Part shown: positions 43,944 through 52,990 of the stretch, piece after piece
Layout: each line of letters begins with the position of its first letter
How positions within the stretch are numbered: the first letter of the stretch is position 1
Origin: Acidianus brierleyi
Lineage (GTDB): Archaea > Thermoproteota > Thermoprotei_A > Sulfolobales > Sulfolobaceae
NCBI RefSeq assembly: GCF_003201835.2
Contig: NZ_CP029289.2
Span: 1,178,001 to 1,242,000, forward strand
Direction: 5' to 3'
Length of the DNA: 64,000 nucleotides
Made by a program: the position numbers and the translations under genes
Notes under the pieces: model-generated
Databases searched by the model: none
Seen by the model: only the letters and a program-made list of their open reading frames with translations
What the model was told of the DNA's origin: nothing

Positions 43944-45158
43944 ATGAGAACCAGACCAGTAGCTATAACAATAGCTGGAAGTGATTCTGGTGGTGGTGCC
44001 GGACTTCAAGCAGATCTTAAAACTTTTACTTCGTTAGGTGTCTTCGGTGCAACCATAGTAACTGGACTAACGGCACAAAACACCATTGGCGTTTCCAAGA
44101 TTTATGAAGTATCTCCAGAATTCGTTGAAGCTCAGTTTGATTCTGTGATAAATGACCTTAAACCTAAATACGCCAAAACAGGTATGTTAGCTTCAAAAGA
44201 AATTATTAATATAGTAAAAAAGAAGATATTAGAATACAAATTAGATCTTGTTCTAGACCCTGTAATGATAGCTAAATCTGGGGATCTCCTTGTAAAAGAG
44301 GATGTCATTCCCTCTATAAAGGATCTAATAAAAAATTCCATTATAGCCACACCGAATAAATTTGAAGCTGAGAAAATTCTTGGAGGAGAAATAAAATCAG
44401 CAGAAGACCTAAAGATAGCTGCTAAAAATTTCTATAATTCCTTTTCTACAAACGTTGTAATAAAAGGAGGCTCAAAATTAGGAGGAATGGATTACGCTAT
44501 AATAGATGGAGAAGAGTTAGAATTAACATACGAAAATGTAAATACCAAAAATACGCACGGAAGTGGAGATGTCTTTTCTGCAGCTATAACAGCGTATTTA
44601 GCAAAGGGATATAGTTTGAAAGATGCAGTGATTAATGCTAAGCAATTTGTAAGTTATTCAATAAAATATTCATTAGATCTGGGAAACGGACATGGACCAG
44701 TAGATCCTTTTGCTTATCCAGAATCTATAATAGAAAGAGAAATTTCAAGAGAAATTGCCGAAAAACTTGTCGAATATCTAGAAACTCATAAAGATATAGT
44801 TAAAAAATTATTAGATCAAGAAGAAAAATTAAATATAGGTGTTGGAACAGCTTATGGAGATATTGCCACTTTAGCAGGAGGAATAATAAGATATATAAAC
44901 TGGATAAAAGTTGACGGTCCTATTGTTATTAATTATTACGATAATTTAGTTACATCAATCTTAAAGGAAACAAATAAAAAAATAGGTATTTCATTTTCCA
45001 TGTCTAATAGAATTTTATCTGCTTCTGAAAAGGGTTTAATAAAAATTTCTGAAAGTGGTATTAATTCTGATACTATAATAAGAAATGGCAAAATAATTCT
45101 AGTTGCAGACGATTTAAATGATTTAATTAAAAAAATTGAGATGATAACTAATGATTGA
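43944..45158 (+). CDS. thiDN: Bifunctional ThiD-ThiN: HMP-P kinase / thiamine-phosphate synthase
   Basis: A 404-residue fusion. Residues 1-260 are ThiD: AGSDSGGGAGLQADLKT at the N terminus, LDPVMIAKSG near 93, and the catalytic THGSGDVFSAA near 205. Residues 265-404 are ThiN: an LNIGVGTAYGD segment, the VDGPIVINYYD strand and GISFSMSNRI. ThiD phosphorylates hydroxymethylpyrimidine phosphate, and ThiN joins it to the thiazole phosphate in archaea that lack ThiE. The stop overlaps the next start by 8 bp. Confidence 0.9.
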   Translation: MRTRPVAITIAGSDSGGGAGLQADLKTFTSLGVFGATIVTGLTAQNTIGVSKIYEVSPEFVEAQFDSVINDLKPKYAKTGMLASKEIINIVKKKILEYKLDLVLDPVMIAKSGDLLVKEDVIPSIKDLIKNSIIATPNKFEAEKILGGEIKSAEDLKIAAKNFYNSFSTNVVIKGGSKLGGMDYAIIDGEELELTYENVNTKNTHGSGDVFSAAITAYLAKGYSLKDAVINAKQFVSYSIKYSLDLGNGHGPVDPFAYPESIIEREISREIAEKLVEYLETHKDIVKKLLDQEEKLNIGVGTAYGDIATLAGGIIRYINWIKVDGPIVINYYDNLVTSILKETNKKIGISFSMSNRILSASEKGLIKISESGINSDTIIRNGKIILVADDLNDLIKKIEMITND

Positions 45159-46020
45159 GGTTGTAGGCAGTTATAATGTAGATTTTATATTAAAAGTTAA
45201 AAGATTTCCTCAGCCTGGAGAGACTGTTTTCTGTGAAAAATATATAATAAGCCATGGAGGAAAAGGATCCAATCAAGCAGTTTCAGCATCGCGCCTGGGT
45301 GCTAACGTGAGTTTAGTTTCTGCAATAGGAAATGATACCTATGGCATAGATGCTATAAAATTCTGGAAATCTGAGAATATAAATATAGATAAAGTGAAGA
45401 TAAAGAATGAAAGAACAGGAAATGCCTATATTTTTCTGAATGATGAAGGAGAGAGCATGATAATCGTAAATAGAGGTGCAAATTATCTTCTTGAAGAAGA
45501 CGATTTAGACGATTTAAGTGGAGATATATTGTTAACACAAATGGAAATAAAGGAAAACGTAGTCAAGAGAGCATTAATGAATTTCGATGGTACAAAAATA
45601 TTAAATCCTGCTCCAGCTATATTAACAGATTTTTCTATTTTAGATTATGTAGATATATTAACTCCAAACGAAATAGAATTTAAACAACTAACTAATTCCG
45701 ACGATCTAGAATATGGATTAGATCTCTTACTAAAAAAGGTTAAAAAAGCAGTAATAGTTACGCTAGGCGAAAGAGGAGCACTAATAGCTACTAAAGGAAA
45801 AAAAGTACTTATTTCTGCACCCAAGGTACCTGTAATAGACGCTACTGGTGCTGGTGATGTATTTAATTCAGCATTAGCTTATTACTTAGAAAAAAATAAA
45901 GATCTAGAAGATGCAGTTAGCTTAGCAACTAAGATAGCTTCATTTTCAGTTACACAAATTGGTGCTTTAGGACCAAGATGGGAAGAGGTGAAAAGTTTTG
46001 TCGAAGAAGAAAAATTTTAG
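45151..46020 (+). CDS. PfkB-family carbohydrate kinase (ribokinase-like)
   Basis: A 289-residue sugar kinase. Substrate side: VGSYNVDF at the N terminus and HGGKGSNQAVSASRLGA near 32 (PfkB signature 1). Catalytic motif: DATGAGDVFNSALAYYL near 230 (signature 2, anion hole GAGD with catalytic Asp). Ribokinase is the nearest guess because of the NxD and GGKGxNQA motifs. It overlaps thiDN by 8 bp and is followed by a tiny ORF. Confidence 0.87.
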   Translation: MIEVVGSYNVDFILKVKRFPQPGETVFCEKYIISHGGKGSNQAVSASRLGANVSLVSAIGNDTYGIDAIKFWKSENINIDKVKIKNERTGNAYIFLNDEGESMIIVNRGANYLLEEDDLDDLSGDILLTQMEIKENVVKRALMNFDGTKILNPAPAILTDFSILDYVDILTPNEIEFKQLTNSDDLEYGLDLLLKKVKKAVIVTLGERGALIATKGKKVLISAPKVPVIDATGAGDVFNSALAYYLEKNKDLEDAVSLATKIASFSVTQIGALGPRWEEVKSFVEEEKF

Positions 46021-46102
46021 GCTGAATGAAAAAAGAAAAAAGGAATATAAATGTATAGGACTCTGTGACATACCAGATGCTGATGATAGAGACGATATGT
46101 AA
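45998..46102 (+). CDS. Possible 34-residue basic/acidic small protein
   Basis: A TTG start at 45998 lies 6 nt after GAGGTGA, a strong ribosome site, inside the 3' end of the kinase gene. The frame runs to TAA at 46100-46102. The product has a basic first half (KKKNFRLNEKRKKEYK), a CIGLC motif and an acidic end (DADDRDDM). It fills the gap before the next gene, whose own GGTGA site follows the stop. No homologue was checked, so it could be chance. Confidence 0.4.
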   Translation: MSKKKNFRLNEKRKKEYKCIGLCDIPDADDRDDM

Positions 46103-46128
46103 ACTATATAGAGTAAGGTGAAAAAAGT

Positions 46129-46818
46129 ATGGAAATAACTTTTCTTGGAACTGGTGCAGGATCTACTTTAGGAAGTAAGAGAATGAAATCTTCAATTTTG
46201 ATTGAAGATTCTGGAAATAGTGTATTACTAGATTTAGGAACTGGAGCTAATTTTAAGCTTGAAGATATCGGGAAACTAAATATCGATGCTATTTTTATTT
46301 CTCATCTTCACATAGATCATATAAACGGAATTTTCGATTATCTAGTACAAAGAAAAATACATGGCATGAATCCAATAAAAATATATTCTCCACCTGGTTT
46401 TGGAAACATACTAAATCAGTTTAAGACAGAAGGTAATGAAATAGACGCAGAAGTTATAGAATCTAAATTACCCAGTGCTAAAATAGGTAATATTGAAGTT
46501 AGATCTGTTAAAGCATGCCATAAGATATATGCCGTTGCGTATATTATCAATAATAAAATAATTTACTCTGGAGATACTGCAGAGCCTTGTAATGAAATAG
46601 TAAGCGAAAGTAAAGACGCGGAACTGATTATTCATGAGGCTACATGTGTGGCAGGTTGTGAAATTTATGGACATACTTCTGTAAAAGACGCATTATCCAT
46701 TTTCCCAAATGATAAGTTAATATTAACTCATATACCCTCACAAAAAGAAAAGGATATATTCCAAGAAGTGAATAATAGAGCTAAAATAGCTTATGACGGA
46801 ATGAGAATAAATGTGTAG
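46129..46818 (+). CDS. Metallo-beta-lactamase fold hydrolase, RNase Z-like
   Basis: A 229-residue MBL protein. The N terminus ITFLGTGAGSTLGSKRMKSS and the metal motif SHLHIDHING (HxHxDH, about residues 60-65) are RNase Z/arylsulfatase-like. Further metal ligands are His in KACHKI, Asp in SGDTAEP and His in LTHIPSQ; HEATC is also typical of RNase Z. It is shorter than usual RNase Z (about 280-300) and lacks a clear flexible arm, so tRNA 3'-processing is likely but not certain. GGTGA lies 9 nt before the ATG. Confidence 0.78.
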   Translation: MEITFLGTGAGSTLGSKRMKSSILIEDSGNSVLLDLGTGANFKLEDIGKLNIDAIFISHLHIDHINGIFDYLVQRKIHGMNPIKIYSPPGFGNILNQFKTEGNEIDAEVIESKLPSAKIGNIEVRSVKACHKIYAVAYIINNKIIYSGDTAEPCNEIVSESKDAELIIHEATCVAGCEIYGHTSVKDALSIFPNDKLILTHIPSQKEKDIFQEVNNRAKIAYDGMRINV

Positions 46819-47524
46819 GTTACTGGCATTTAATACTAGGGAAAATGTGGATATTAAAATTTTAAAGATATTTTCGAATGTAGCTGAAAAAGATTTTCTA
46901 TCTTCCACATTGTCGCACTCTGATGGCTGGGGAATTTCAACGTACATATATAATAATTCTTGGAAAAATCTCTTCTATAAGAGTAAAGATCCAATTTATA
47001 AAGACACATTTTACGAAAGTATATCAGGTCTACTAAATGGAGAAAAAATAATAGGTTTAGTTCACGCCAGAAAAGCAGGAAAAAAATTTCTTCATGGAGT
47101 TACACATTCTCATCCATATCATCTTAAAGTTAAAAATTATGAATTATATTTTGCTCATAATGGATCAGTATCTAGAAAAGCGTTTCAAAATCCTTTATTA
47201 CCGTATACTGATAGTTTTCTTATTTTATTGGAAATTTCTAAGGAAATAGAAAATGGTTACTCTCCATTAGACGCATATAACATTGTATTTAATAGACTAA
47301 AGCCTTTTTCAACGAGCTTAAACTCCGTATTATTAACATTCAACGAAGCAGAAGGACCTAAAATATATGTAGGTTACTATTACAATAAGGAAAGATTAAA
47401 AGAGATAGAAGAATATTATAAACTATATAGATTCAAGGATTATGTATTTTCATCTACTCTAAAATTTTATTTTGATAATGATATAGAAGAGTTAATATAT
47501 GGAGATATAATAACTTTAGAGTAA
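46811..47524 (+). CDS. Class II glutamine amidotransferase-like protein
   Basis: A 237-residue N-terminal-nucleophile hydrolase. Cys2 after the initiator Met (MCRLLAF) is the nucleophile, with SHSDGWGIS near 36, VHARKAG near 82 and HNGSV near 118 forming the glutamine site. There is no synthase domain, so it is a free-standing amidotransferase or hydrolase of the YafJ type. It overlaps the MBL gene by 8 bp and is 4 bp from the next gene. Partner unknown. Confidence 0.82.
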   Translation: MCRLLAFNTRENVDIKILKIFSNVAEKDFLSSTLSHSDGWGISTYIYNNSWKNLFYKSKDPIYKDTFYESISGLLNGEKIIGLVHARKAGKKFLHGVTHSHPYHLKVKNYELYFAHNGSVSRKAFQNPLLPYTDSFLILLEISKEIENGYSPLDAYNIVFNRLKPFSTSLNSVLLTFNEAEGPKIYVGYYYNKERLKEIEEYYKLYRFKDYVFSSTLKFYFDNDIEELIYGDIITLE

Positions 47525-47528
47525 GTGT

Positions 47529-47849
47529 ATGAATTTTAGGAAAGTAAACTTATACTTAAGAAAGTTATTAAAGTATAATATGGAAAGTTTAGCAGTAGCA
47601 ACAAAATCTTCTATATACCTAGATAAGCTAGGGTTTGAAGTCTCATACAAGCCAGAAAACGGATATAAAATAGAATATAGTTATATACCTATAAATTCTG
47701 TAAAGGAAGCCATATTATACGAAATACATAATAGTGAAGAGAAAGAACTAGGTAGATTTTCTAATTTAGATAATATATTGGAAGTAGTAAAATATTTGGA
47801 GAAATATCCACAAAAAGTCGTAGAGAACATACTTCAAACTCTTAAGTAA
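47529..47849 (+). CDS. Hypothetical protein
   Basis: A 106-residue soluble protein, basic at the N terminus. The middle has strand-like patterns (GFEVSYKPENGYKIEYSYIP) and the C-terminal 40 residues form helices. It starts 4 bp after the amidotransferase gene and ends 20 bp before the TnpB-like gene, so it is likely part of the same operon. Not recognised. Confidence 0.6.
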   Translation: MNFRKVNLYLRKLLKYNMESLAVATKSSIYLDKLGFEVSYKPENGYKIEYSYIPINSVKEAILYEIHNSEEKELGRFSNLDNILEVVKYLEKYPQKVVENILQTLK

Positions 47850-47869
47850 CTTTTTCTATAATATATATT

Positions 47870-48697
47870 ATGAAAGAAGAACTAGTTCAAGCTAAAATTA
47901 TAGATTACGGTAAGCTAAAATCAATTTATAATGATATATTTTTCTACAAAGAATATTCAGAGGCTTTAAGAAGAAATGGTGGTAGTTTAGATACACCTCC
48001 ACCATCCTTAAAAAAACTGAATTTTATACCAAATACGTATAGATTAGGCCCTCTAAAAGTATCTTGCAATAATAAAATTCTAAAAATAGATTTTGTTAAT
48101 GCATTGGTAGAGTCTGAAAGGGAAGGATTACCAAAATACGCAATAATCGATTTTAGTAAAGGTATTAAGATATATTTAGCCTATGAAAATGAAAGACCGA
48201 TAATAGGAATAGATGTAGGTATTAGACACTTATTTACTGTAGCTTCGGTGAACTCTAATGGAAAAATATGTAAGGTAAGATATTTTGGCGACAAGGAAAT
48301 AATACAGCCTTTTATAAGGTATCTAGGAGAAGAGCAAGGAGTAGTACATTTGACAGAAATCAAAGAAAAAGTTAAAGGCTTAGTTCATCAGACAATAAGA
48401 TTCATTGAAAGTCTAGACCCTAAAATAGTTGCAATAGAAGACCTAAGACTTTACGACGCTAAAGTAGGTAAAGGCTTAAGAGTAATTCAAGAAATGTTAG
48501 AACATGAATTTTATAATAAAGGAATAAAATTCAAAAGATTAGACCCATATAATACATCAAGAATATGTTCACATTGTGGATATAAAAGAGGAGAAATAAT
48601 GGGATCTATATTCGTATGTCCATCGTGTGGATACAAAGCTGATAGAGACTTTAACGCTGCCTATAACTTAGCCTTAAAATGCTATTATACATGTTAA
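47870..48697 (+). CDS. Compact TnpB-like RuvC nuclease (stand-alone)
   Basis: A 275-residue protein with the full RuvC/zinc-ribbon core of TnpB/Cas12: Asp115 in IIGIDVGIRH, Glu190 in VAIEDLRL, zinc cysteines 233, 236, 250 and 253 (CSHC...CPSC), and Asp260 in DRDFNAAYN. TnpB is normally about 370-420 residues. Here the N-terminal region before RuvC-I is only about 110 residues, so the WED/REC part is reduced or replaced. There is no TnpA, no terminal hairpin or guide-like end in the 120 bases after the stop, and the gene sits in line with housekeeping genes. It could be a decayed IS605 remnant or a domesticated protein; the intact catalytic residues favour a retained function. Confidence 0.75.
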   Translation: MKEELVQAKIIDYGKLKSIYNDIFFYKEYSEALRRNGGSLDTPPPSLKKLNFIPNTYRLGPLKVSCNNKILKIDFVNALVESEREGLPKYAIIDFSKGIKIYLAYENERPIIGIDVGIRHLFTVASVNSNGKICKVRYFGDKEIIQPFIRYLGEEQGVVHLTEIKEKVKGLVHQTIRFIESLDPKIVAIEDLRLYDAKVGKGLRVIQEMLEHEFYNKGIKFKRLDPYNTSRICSHCGYKRGEIMGSIFVCPSCGYKADRDFNAAYNLALKCYYTC

Positions 48698-48818
48698 TTT
48701 TACTTAATATATTTTATACAAATATTCACGATATACAGTATTAATATAAATGAATAGATAGCAATCTCAACTGATAATTTACGCATAGCTATTTTTTCTT
48801 CTAACTAGATATCATTAT

Positions 48819-49871
48819 ATGAGAATTAAAAAACTGATAAAGGCTATGGAGGAAAAGAACATAGACTACACTATAATAGGGCCCACTAGTAATATGTTTT
48901 ATTTTACACAATTTTCGGATGAACAGATGGAAAGGCCACTATTATTAATAGTTGGTAGAAACGAAAGCTACTTCGTGGCACCTAAAATATATGAAGAGCA
49001 GTTATCGAAAACTGATATCGAGATTAAAACTTACGATGATGGAGAGGATCCCTATACTAAAATAAAGATACCTAAAGGTTCATCATTGTCTATAGATGAT
49101 CAGCTTTGGTCCGTTTTCTTAATAAACATAATAAACAAAGTTTCACCATCAAATATTCTTCCTGCATCTAAATTAATTTCTAAATTAAGAGCAATAAAAG
49201 AAGAGGAAGAGATAGAAAGAATGAAAAAAGGTTTAGATATTGCTGAAAAATCTTTCCTAGAATTTTTAGATAAAATAAAAGAAGGTAAAACTGAGTGCGA
49301 ATTAGCTAAAGAATTAAAAGATATTTTCTATGATATAGGTGCAGATAATGTTTCTTTTGAGCCGATATTAACATCTGGCAGTAATACGTCTATGCCTCAT
49401 TTAAGATGTACTGACAGAAAAGTAAAAAACGGAGATGTAGTTATTGCTGATTTCGGTGTAAAATACCATGGATATTCCACTGACACTACAAGAGTAATAA
49501 GTATCGGAAAACCAACAGCTGAAGTATTACATGTCTATAATATAGTAAAAGATGCACAGGCGTCTGCAGAAGATGCATTAAAAGAAATGACTGGAAAAGA
49601 AATAGACTCGCTGGCTAGAAATGTAATAACAGCCAAATCATTTGGCAAATACTTTATACATAGAACTGGACATGGGATAGGAATTGATGTCCATGAGGAG
49701 CCTTATATCTCACAAGATTATAGCGAGAAGATAGTAAATAACATGACATTTACTATAGAACCAGGGATTTACTTACCAGGAAAGTTTGGAATAAGAATAG
49801 AAGATATGGTTGTAATGAAGGATAAAGTAAGAGTTATGAACTCCTTAGAAAAAGAAATTTTTATTGTGTAG
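48819..49871 (+). CDS. M24 metallopeptidase (Xaa-Pro aminopeptidase/dipeptidase)
   Basis: A 350-residue creatinase-fold protein. The N-terminal domain (residues 1-120) is followed by the catalytic domain with all five metal ligands: Asp in VIADFGV, Asp in STDTTRV, His in HRTGHGIGIDVHEEP, Glu in TIEPGIY and Glu in IRIEDMV. It cleaves Xaa-Pro dipeptides or N-terminal residues before proline in the cytoplasm. The end overlaps the convergent aminotransferase gene by 11 bp. Confidence 0.9.
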   Translation: MRIKKLIKAMEEKNIDYTIIGPTSNMFYFTQFSDEQMERPLLLIVGRNESYFVAPKIYEEQLSKTDIEIKTYDDGEDPYTKIKIPKGSSLSIDDQLWSVFLINIINKVSPSNILPASKLISKLRAIKEEEEIERMKKGLDIAEKSFLEFLDKIKEGKTECELAKELKDIFYDIGADNVSFEPILTSGSNTSMPHLRCTDRKVKNGDVVIADFGVKYHGYSTDTTRVISIGKPTAEVLHVYNIVKDAQASAEDALKEMTGKEIDSLARNVITAKSFGKYFIHRTGHGIGIDVHEEPYISQDYSEKIVNNMTFTIEPGIYLPGKFGIRIEDMVVMKDKVRVMNSLEKEIFIV

Positions 49872-50997
49872 AAATAGCTTTCTTTAGTAATTTTACACCT
49901 GTTTTTATTTCATCTTCTGTAGCAACTGAGATACTAAGTCTGGCCATAGTTTCCCCTCCTTTTAAAAAGAAAGGAGAAGCAGGCACAAAGCTAAGGCCTA
50001 ACTTTAGCGCTTCTTCAAATACTTTCCAACTATCCTTCTTTAAATCTATTAGTTGGAAAAATCCGCATTCTGATCTTGTAAAATCATTAAATCCTTCATC
50101 TATTAATGAGTCTTTCAAAATATTTAATTTCTTCATATAATAATCATGAATATATTCCATTCTAGAAGTTATAACTCCTTTCTTAAGTAAATTGGAAATT
50201 ACGTATTGATTTATAGTAGATGTTGAGAAATCTAACTGTTCAATTAAAGCTATTTTTTCTGCAATCTCCTTATTAGCCAAAATAAATCCTACCCTTAGCC
50301 CAGGAGCAAGTATTTTACTAAAACTACTAACGTAAACAACCCTGCCATATTTATCAAAATATTTTATAGGAGGAGGAACTTTACCTGCTATTGGTCTATA
50401 AGGATCGTCTTCTATTATGTAGAAATTATATTTTTCTGCAAGTTCTACCAGTTCTTTTCTTCTATCTTCGCTTAATACTACACCAGCTGGGTTATGGCAA
50501 TTAGGTATTACGTATAATAATTTTATACTAATTATTTTTAGAATATCTTTAAGCTGATCTATTTGTAACCCATTTTGATCCAAATTTATAGGTATATTTA
50601 CAGACGATCTTAATTTTAAAGCATTAAAAGTCTCTATAAAAGTAGGATTTTCTACTGCTATTACATCATTTTCTAGAAAATATTTCCCTAAAAGTTCCAT
50701 AGCATGCTGAGCACCAGAAGTTACCATTATTTCGTTATTGCCTTTTCTTAATCCAAGAAATGGAAGGTAATTTTCAATTTCTCTGATTAAATCTTCTTGC
50801 CCTCCTGCTCCAGGATATGAAAAGGCCTTATCCCTATAACTTTCAATAACTTCAATATAAGATTCTTGTATATCCTTAACTGGAATAAGCTTTGGATCTG
50901 GACTTCCACTAGCTAAATTAATTTTAGCCTTTTTAGCCATTCTAGACGCAAGTTCTACCGGGGAAATTTCTATTTCTTTACCAATCCTTGAGACCAA
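49861..50997 (-). CDS. PLP-dependent aminotransferase, class I/II (LysN/MocR-like)
   Basis: A 378-residue fold-type I aminotransferase. YPGAGGQEDLIREI near 61 is the substrate-lid region, VTSGAQHAMEL near 88 the phosphate loop, NCHNPAGVV near 160 and DDPYRP near 192 carry the PLP Asn and Asp/Tyr, and the Schiff-base Lys is in SSFSKILAPGLRVGF near 223. Closest by motif to 2-aminoadipate/aromatic aminotransferases of archaea. It overlaps the ornithine cyclodeaminase-like gene by 28 bp, suggesting joint amino acid metabolism. Confidence 0.85.
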   Translation of the reverse strand: MVSRIGKEIEISPVELASRMAKKAKINLASGSPDPKLIPVKDIQESYIEVIESYRDKAFSYPGAGGQEDLIREIENYLPFLGLRKGNNEIMVTSGAQHAMELLGKYFLENDVIAVENPTFIETFNALKLRSSVNIPINLDQNGLQIDQLKDILKIISIKLLYVIPNCHNPAGVVLSEDRRKELVELAEKYNFYIIEDDPYRPIAGKVPPPIKYFDKYGRVVYVSSFSKILAPGLRVGFILANKEIAEKIALIEQLDFSTSTINQYVISNLLKKGVITSRMEYIHDYYMKKLNILKDSLIDEGFNDFTRSECGFFQLIDLKKDSWKVFEEALKLGLSFVPASPFFLKGGETMARLSISVATEDEIKTGVKLLKKAISTQ

Positions 50998-51923
50998 ACT
51001 CCTCTCAACTCCATCTCTTTACCTAAACCTCTTTTCTTGGCTTCTTCAAAAATAAACTTTAACATAGAAACGTCCTCAAGGCCTATTCCTACTGACTTAA
51101 AAATAGTTATATCGTCTTTATTATATCTTTGTATTTTTCTTGTTATTATATTTGAAAATAATACTAACTTGCTTTTATCTAACATTTTCATCTTATCTGC
51201 CAATATAAGATCTCCAGCTTCTTCGTTAGCTTGCTCTATATCCTCTACAGCTATAATAGATGCTGCTTTTATAACTTCTGGAAAAGCTTCTACTCTTTCG
51301 GCTAGATTAGAACCCATAAGATTTATATGCGAACCTTTTTTGATATAATCAAGTTTTAAGAAAGGATCTTTAGACGAAGTTATGGTTACTATAACATCAG
51401 AATTAGAACATAATTCCTTATATGATGGCATAACTTTAACGTTAATTCCTTTATTTTTTAGAATTTCTATACTTTGATTAATCCTTGCAGCGGTTCTTGA
51501 ATAAACATTTATATCTATAGATTTCAAATTATAAAATGCCTCGACTTGAGCCAAACCTTGTTTACCTAAACCGATTATCCCTACACTAGAGTATTCCCCT
51601 TTAAGATAGTCTGATGCTAGAACTGCTAGAGAAGCTGTCCTTATTTGAGACATTCTATCTGATTCTGCTATAAGCAAGAGTTCTCCGGTGTTAGAAAAAA
51701 GGAGAGAAATAAAGTTCCCTCTAATAAAACTCTTAAAACCTAAATATCCATTAATTCCACCTGATTGATAGCTTAATGTCGCACCTCCAAGTGAAGTTCT
51801 CACTCTCTTATAATTTACAGCCGTTTTATTATCCAGAGCTATAAAAGCCTCTTTTAAGTAATTATATGCTTGATGATAATTAAGTATTTCATTAACCTCT
51901 TCTTCTTTAAGAATAATTGTCAA
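50970..51923 (-). CDS. Ornithine cyclodeaminase/mu-crystallin family protein
   Basis: A 317-residue NAD(P)-binding enzyme. The N-terminal domain carries RVRTSLGGATLSYQSGG with basic substrate residues. SQIRTASLAVLASDYL near 90 is a family hallmark, followed by the Rossmann motif IIGLGKQGLAQVEAF near 119. The family includes ornithine cyclodeaminase, alanine dehydrogenase and ketimine reductase; the actual substrate is not evident. It is the first gene of the pair with the aminotransferase, divergent from a small regulator. Confidence 0.82.
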   Translation of the reverse strand: MTIILKEEEVNEILNYHQAYNYLKEAFIALDNKTAVNYKRVRTSLGGATLSYQSGGINGYLGFKSFIRGNFISLLFSNTGELLLIAESDRMSQIRTASLAVLASDYLKGEYSSVGIIGLGKQGLAQVEAFYNLKSIDINVYSRTAARINQSIEILKNKGINVKVMPSYKELCSNSDVIVTITSSKDPFLKLDYIKKGSHINLMGSNLAERVEAFPEVIKAASIIAVEDIEQANEEAGDLILADKMKMLDKSKLVLFSNIITRKIQRYNKDDITIFKSVGIGLEDVSMLKFIFEEAKKRGLGKEMELRGVWSQGLVKK

Positions 51924-51987
51924 TATAAGGCCCTAGTTATGATATGCCCCATTGCTTAAAAGCGCTTTTATAGTAAAGCCCTAGACT

Positions 51988-52302
51988 ATGGAACTTACTC
52001 CGAGATTACAAGACGTATTAAGCATTATAAAGAATAGGGGAGAGATAAACGTCAAAGATCTTGCTTTGGAATTGAAAGTATCTCAAAAAACTGCAAAAGG
52101 CTATGTTAGAGAATTATCAAGGCTAGGATTGATTGAAAGTGACGAAATTGGAAACATAAAAATAAGGTCAAACGAGGAAAATAGAGAAGAAGAAATCTAT
52201 AAGTTGGTTCAAATTCATGAGAGTGAAATTAACTCATTAAAAAAGGAAATTAACGAGCTTAGAGAAGAATTAATGAAAATTAAGAGGAAAAATAAAGTTT
52301 AA
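51988..52302 (+). CDS. Winged-helix regulator with C-terminal coiled coil
   Basis: A 104-residue protein. Residues 1-65 form a winged helix: helix-turn-helix NVKDLALELKVSQKTAKGYV with recognition helix, then the wing LIESDEIGNIKI. Residues 70-100 form a heptad-rich coiled coil (EINSLKKEINELREELMKI), likely for dimerisation. It is divergent from the ornithine cyclodeaminase-like gene across 64 bp and may regulate it. No ligand domain is present. Confidence 0.78.
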   Translation: MELTPRLQDVLSIIKNRGEINVKDLALELKVSQKTAKGYVRELSRLGLIESDEIGNIKIRSNEENREEEIYKLVQIHESEINSLKKEINELREELMKIKRKNKV

Positions 52303-52990
52303 GAACATATGCGAACCAATTAAGAATTTGGGAATAACTTAGTTTACTCTGACCCTTTTCCCTGTCCCTAAAAGTTATAGGTACTTCGCATACTCTCATT
52401 TTGGATTTTAGTATTTTATATATAGCACATATCTGAAATTCATATCCATTTGCTGTGTTACACTGTAACACTTGTAATGAAGCCCCTCTAGAGTATACTC
52501 TAAAATTTGAAGTATTATCTTTCAACGATGATCTCAATAATAATCTAACTAATAAATTTGCACCCCAGCTTATCATTTTCCTTTTATATGACCAATTTTC
52601 TATCCTACCACCCTTAATATATCTAGAGCCTATTACAAGGTCATATCCTTGTCTTGCCTTATCTAGCATCGATTTAAGATAAATAGGATCATGACTGAAA
52701 TCCGCATCCATAGTTACAATAAATGAAGAACCTATTTCTAATGCTTTAGAAATTCCATATCGTAAAGCAGAACCTAAACCTTTCTCATCAGTTCTTATGA
52801 ATACTTTCACATTTTCTAAACCTAATGATTTAACCGCTTCTCCTGTTTTGTCTTCACTATTATCATCTACTATAATAATATTTCCATTTAATTCACTATT
52901 TATTCTTTTAATCAAATTAATAATATTATCTTTTTCATTATAAGTAGGAATAACTATGGAGACTATTTGGGATTTTTGCACATTTTCCAT
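52280..52990 (-). CDS. Polyprenol-phosphate mannosyltransferase (DPM1-like), GT2
   Basis: About 236 residues from ATG 52990 (MENVQKSQIVSIVIPTYNEKDN); a TTG at 53008 is an alternative. Motifs are VDDNSEDKTG near 42, the metal site DADFSHDP near 94, and GSRYIKGG near 120, as in soluble dolichol-phosphate mannose synthases. It lacks C-terminal membrane helices apart from a weakly hydrophobic tail. It would charge the lipid carrier with mannose for S-layer and pilin glycosylation. It overlaps the PUA gene upstream and the regulator gene on the other strand. Confidence 0.87.
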   Translation of the reverse strand: MENVQKSQIVSIVIPTYNEKDNIINLIKRINSELNGNIIIVDDNSEDKTGEAVKSLGLENVKVFIRTDEKGLGSALRYGISKALEIGSSFIVTMDADFSHDPIYLKSMLDKARQGYDLVIGSRYIKGGRIENWSYKRKMISWGANLLVRLLLRSSLKDNTSNFRVYSRGASLQVLQCNTANGYEFQICAIYKILKSKMRVCEVPITFRDREKGQSKLSYSQILNWFAYVLKLYFSS

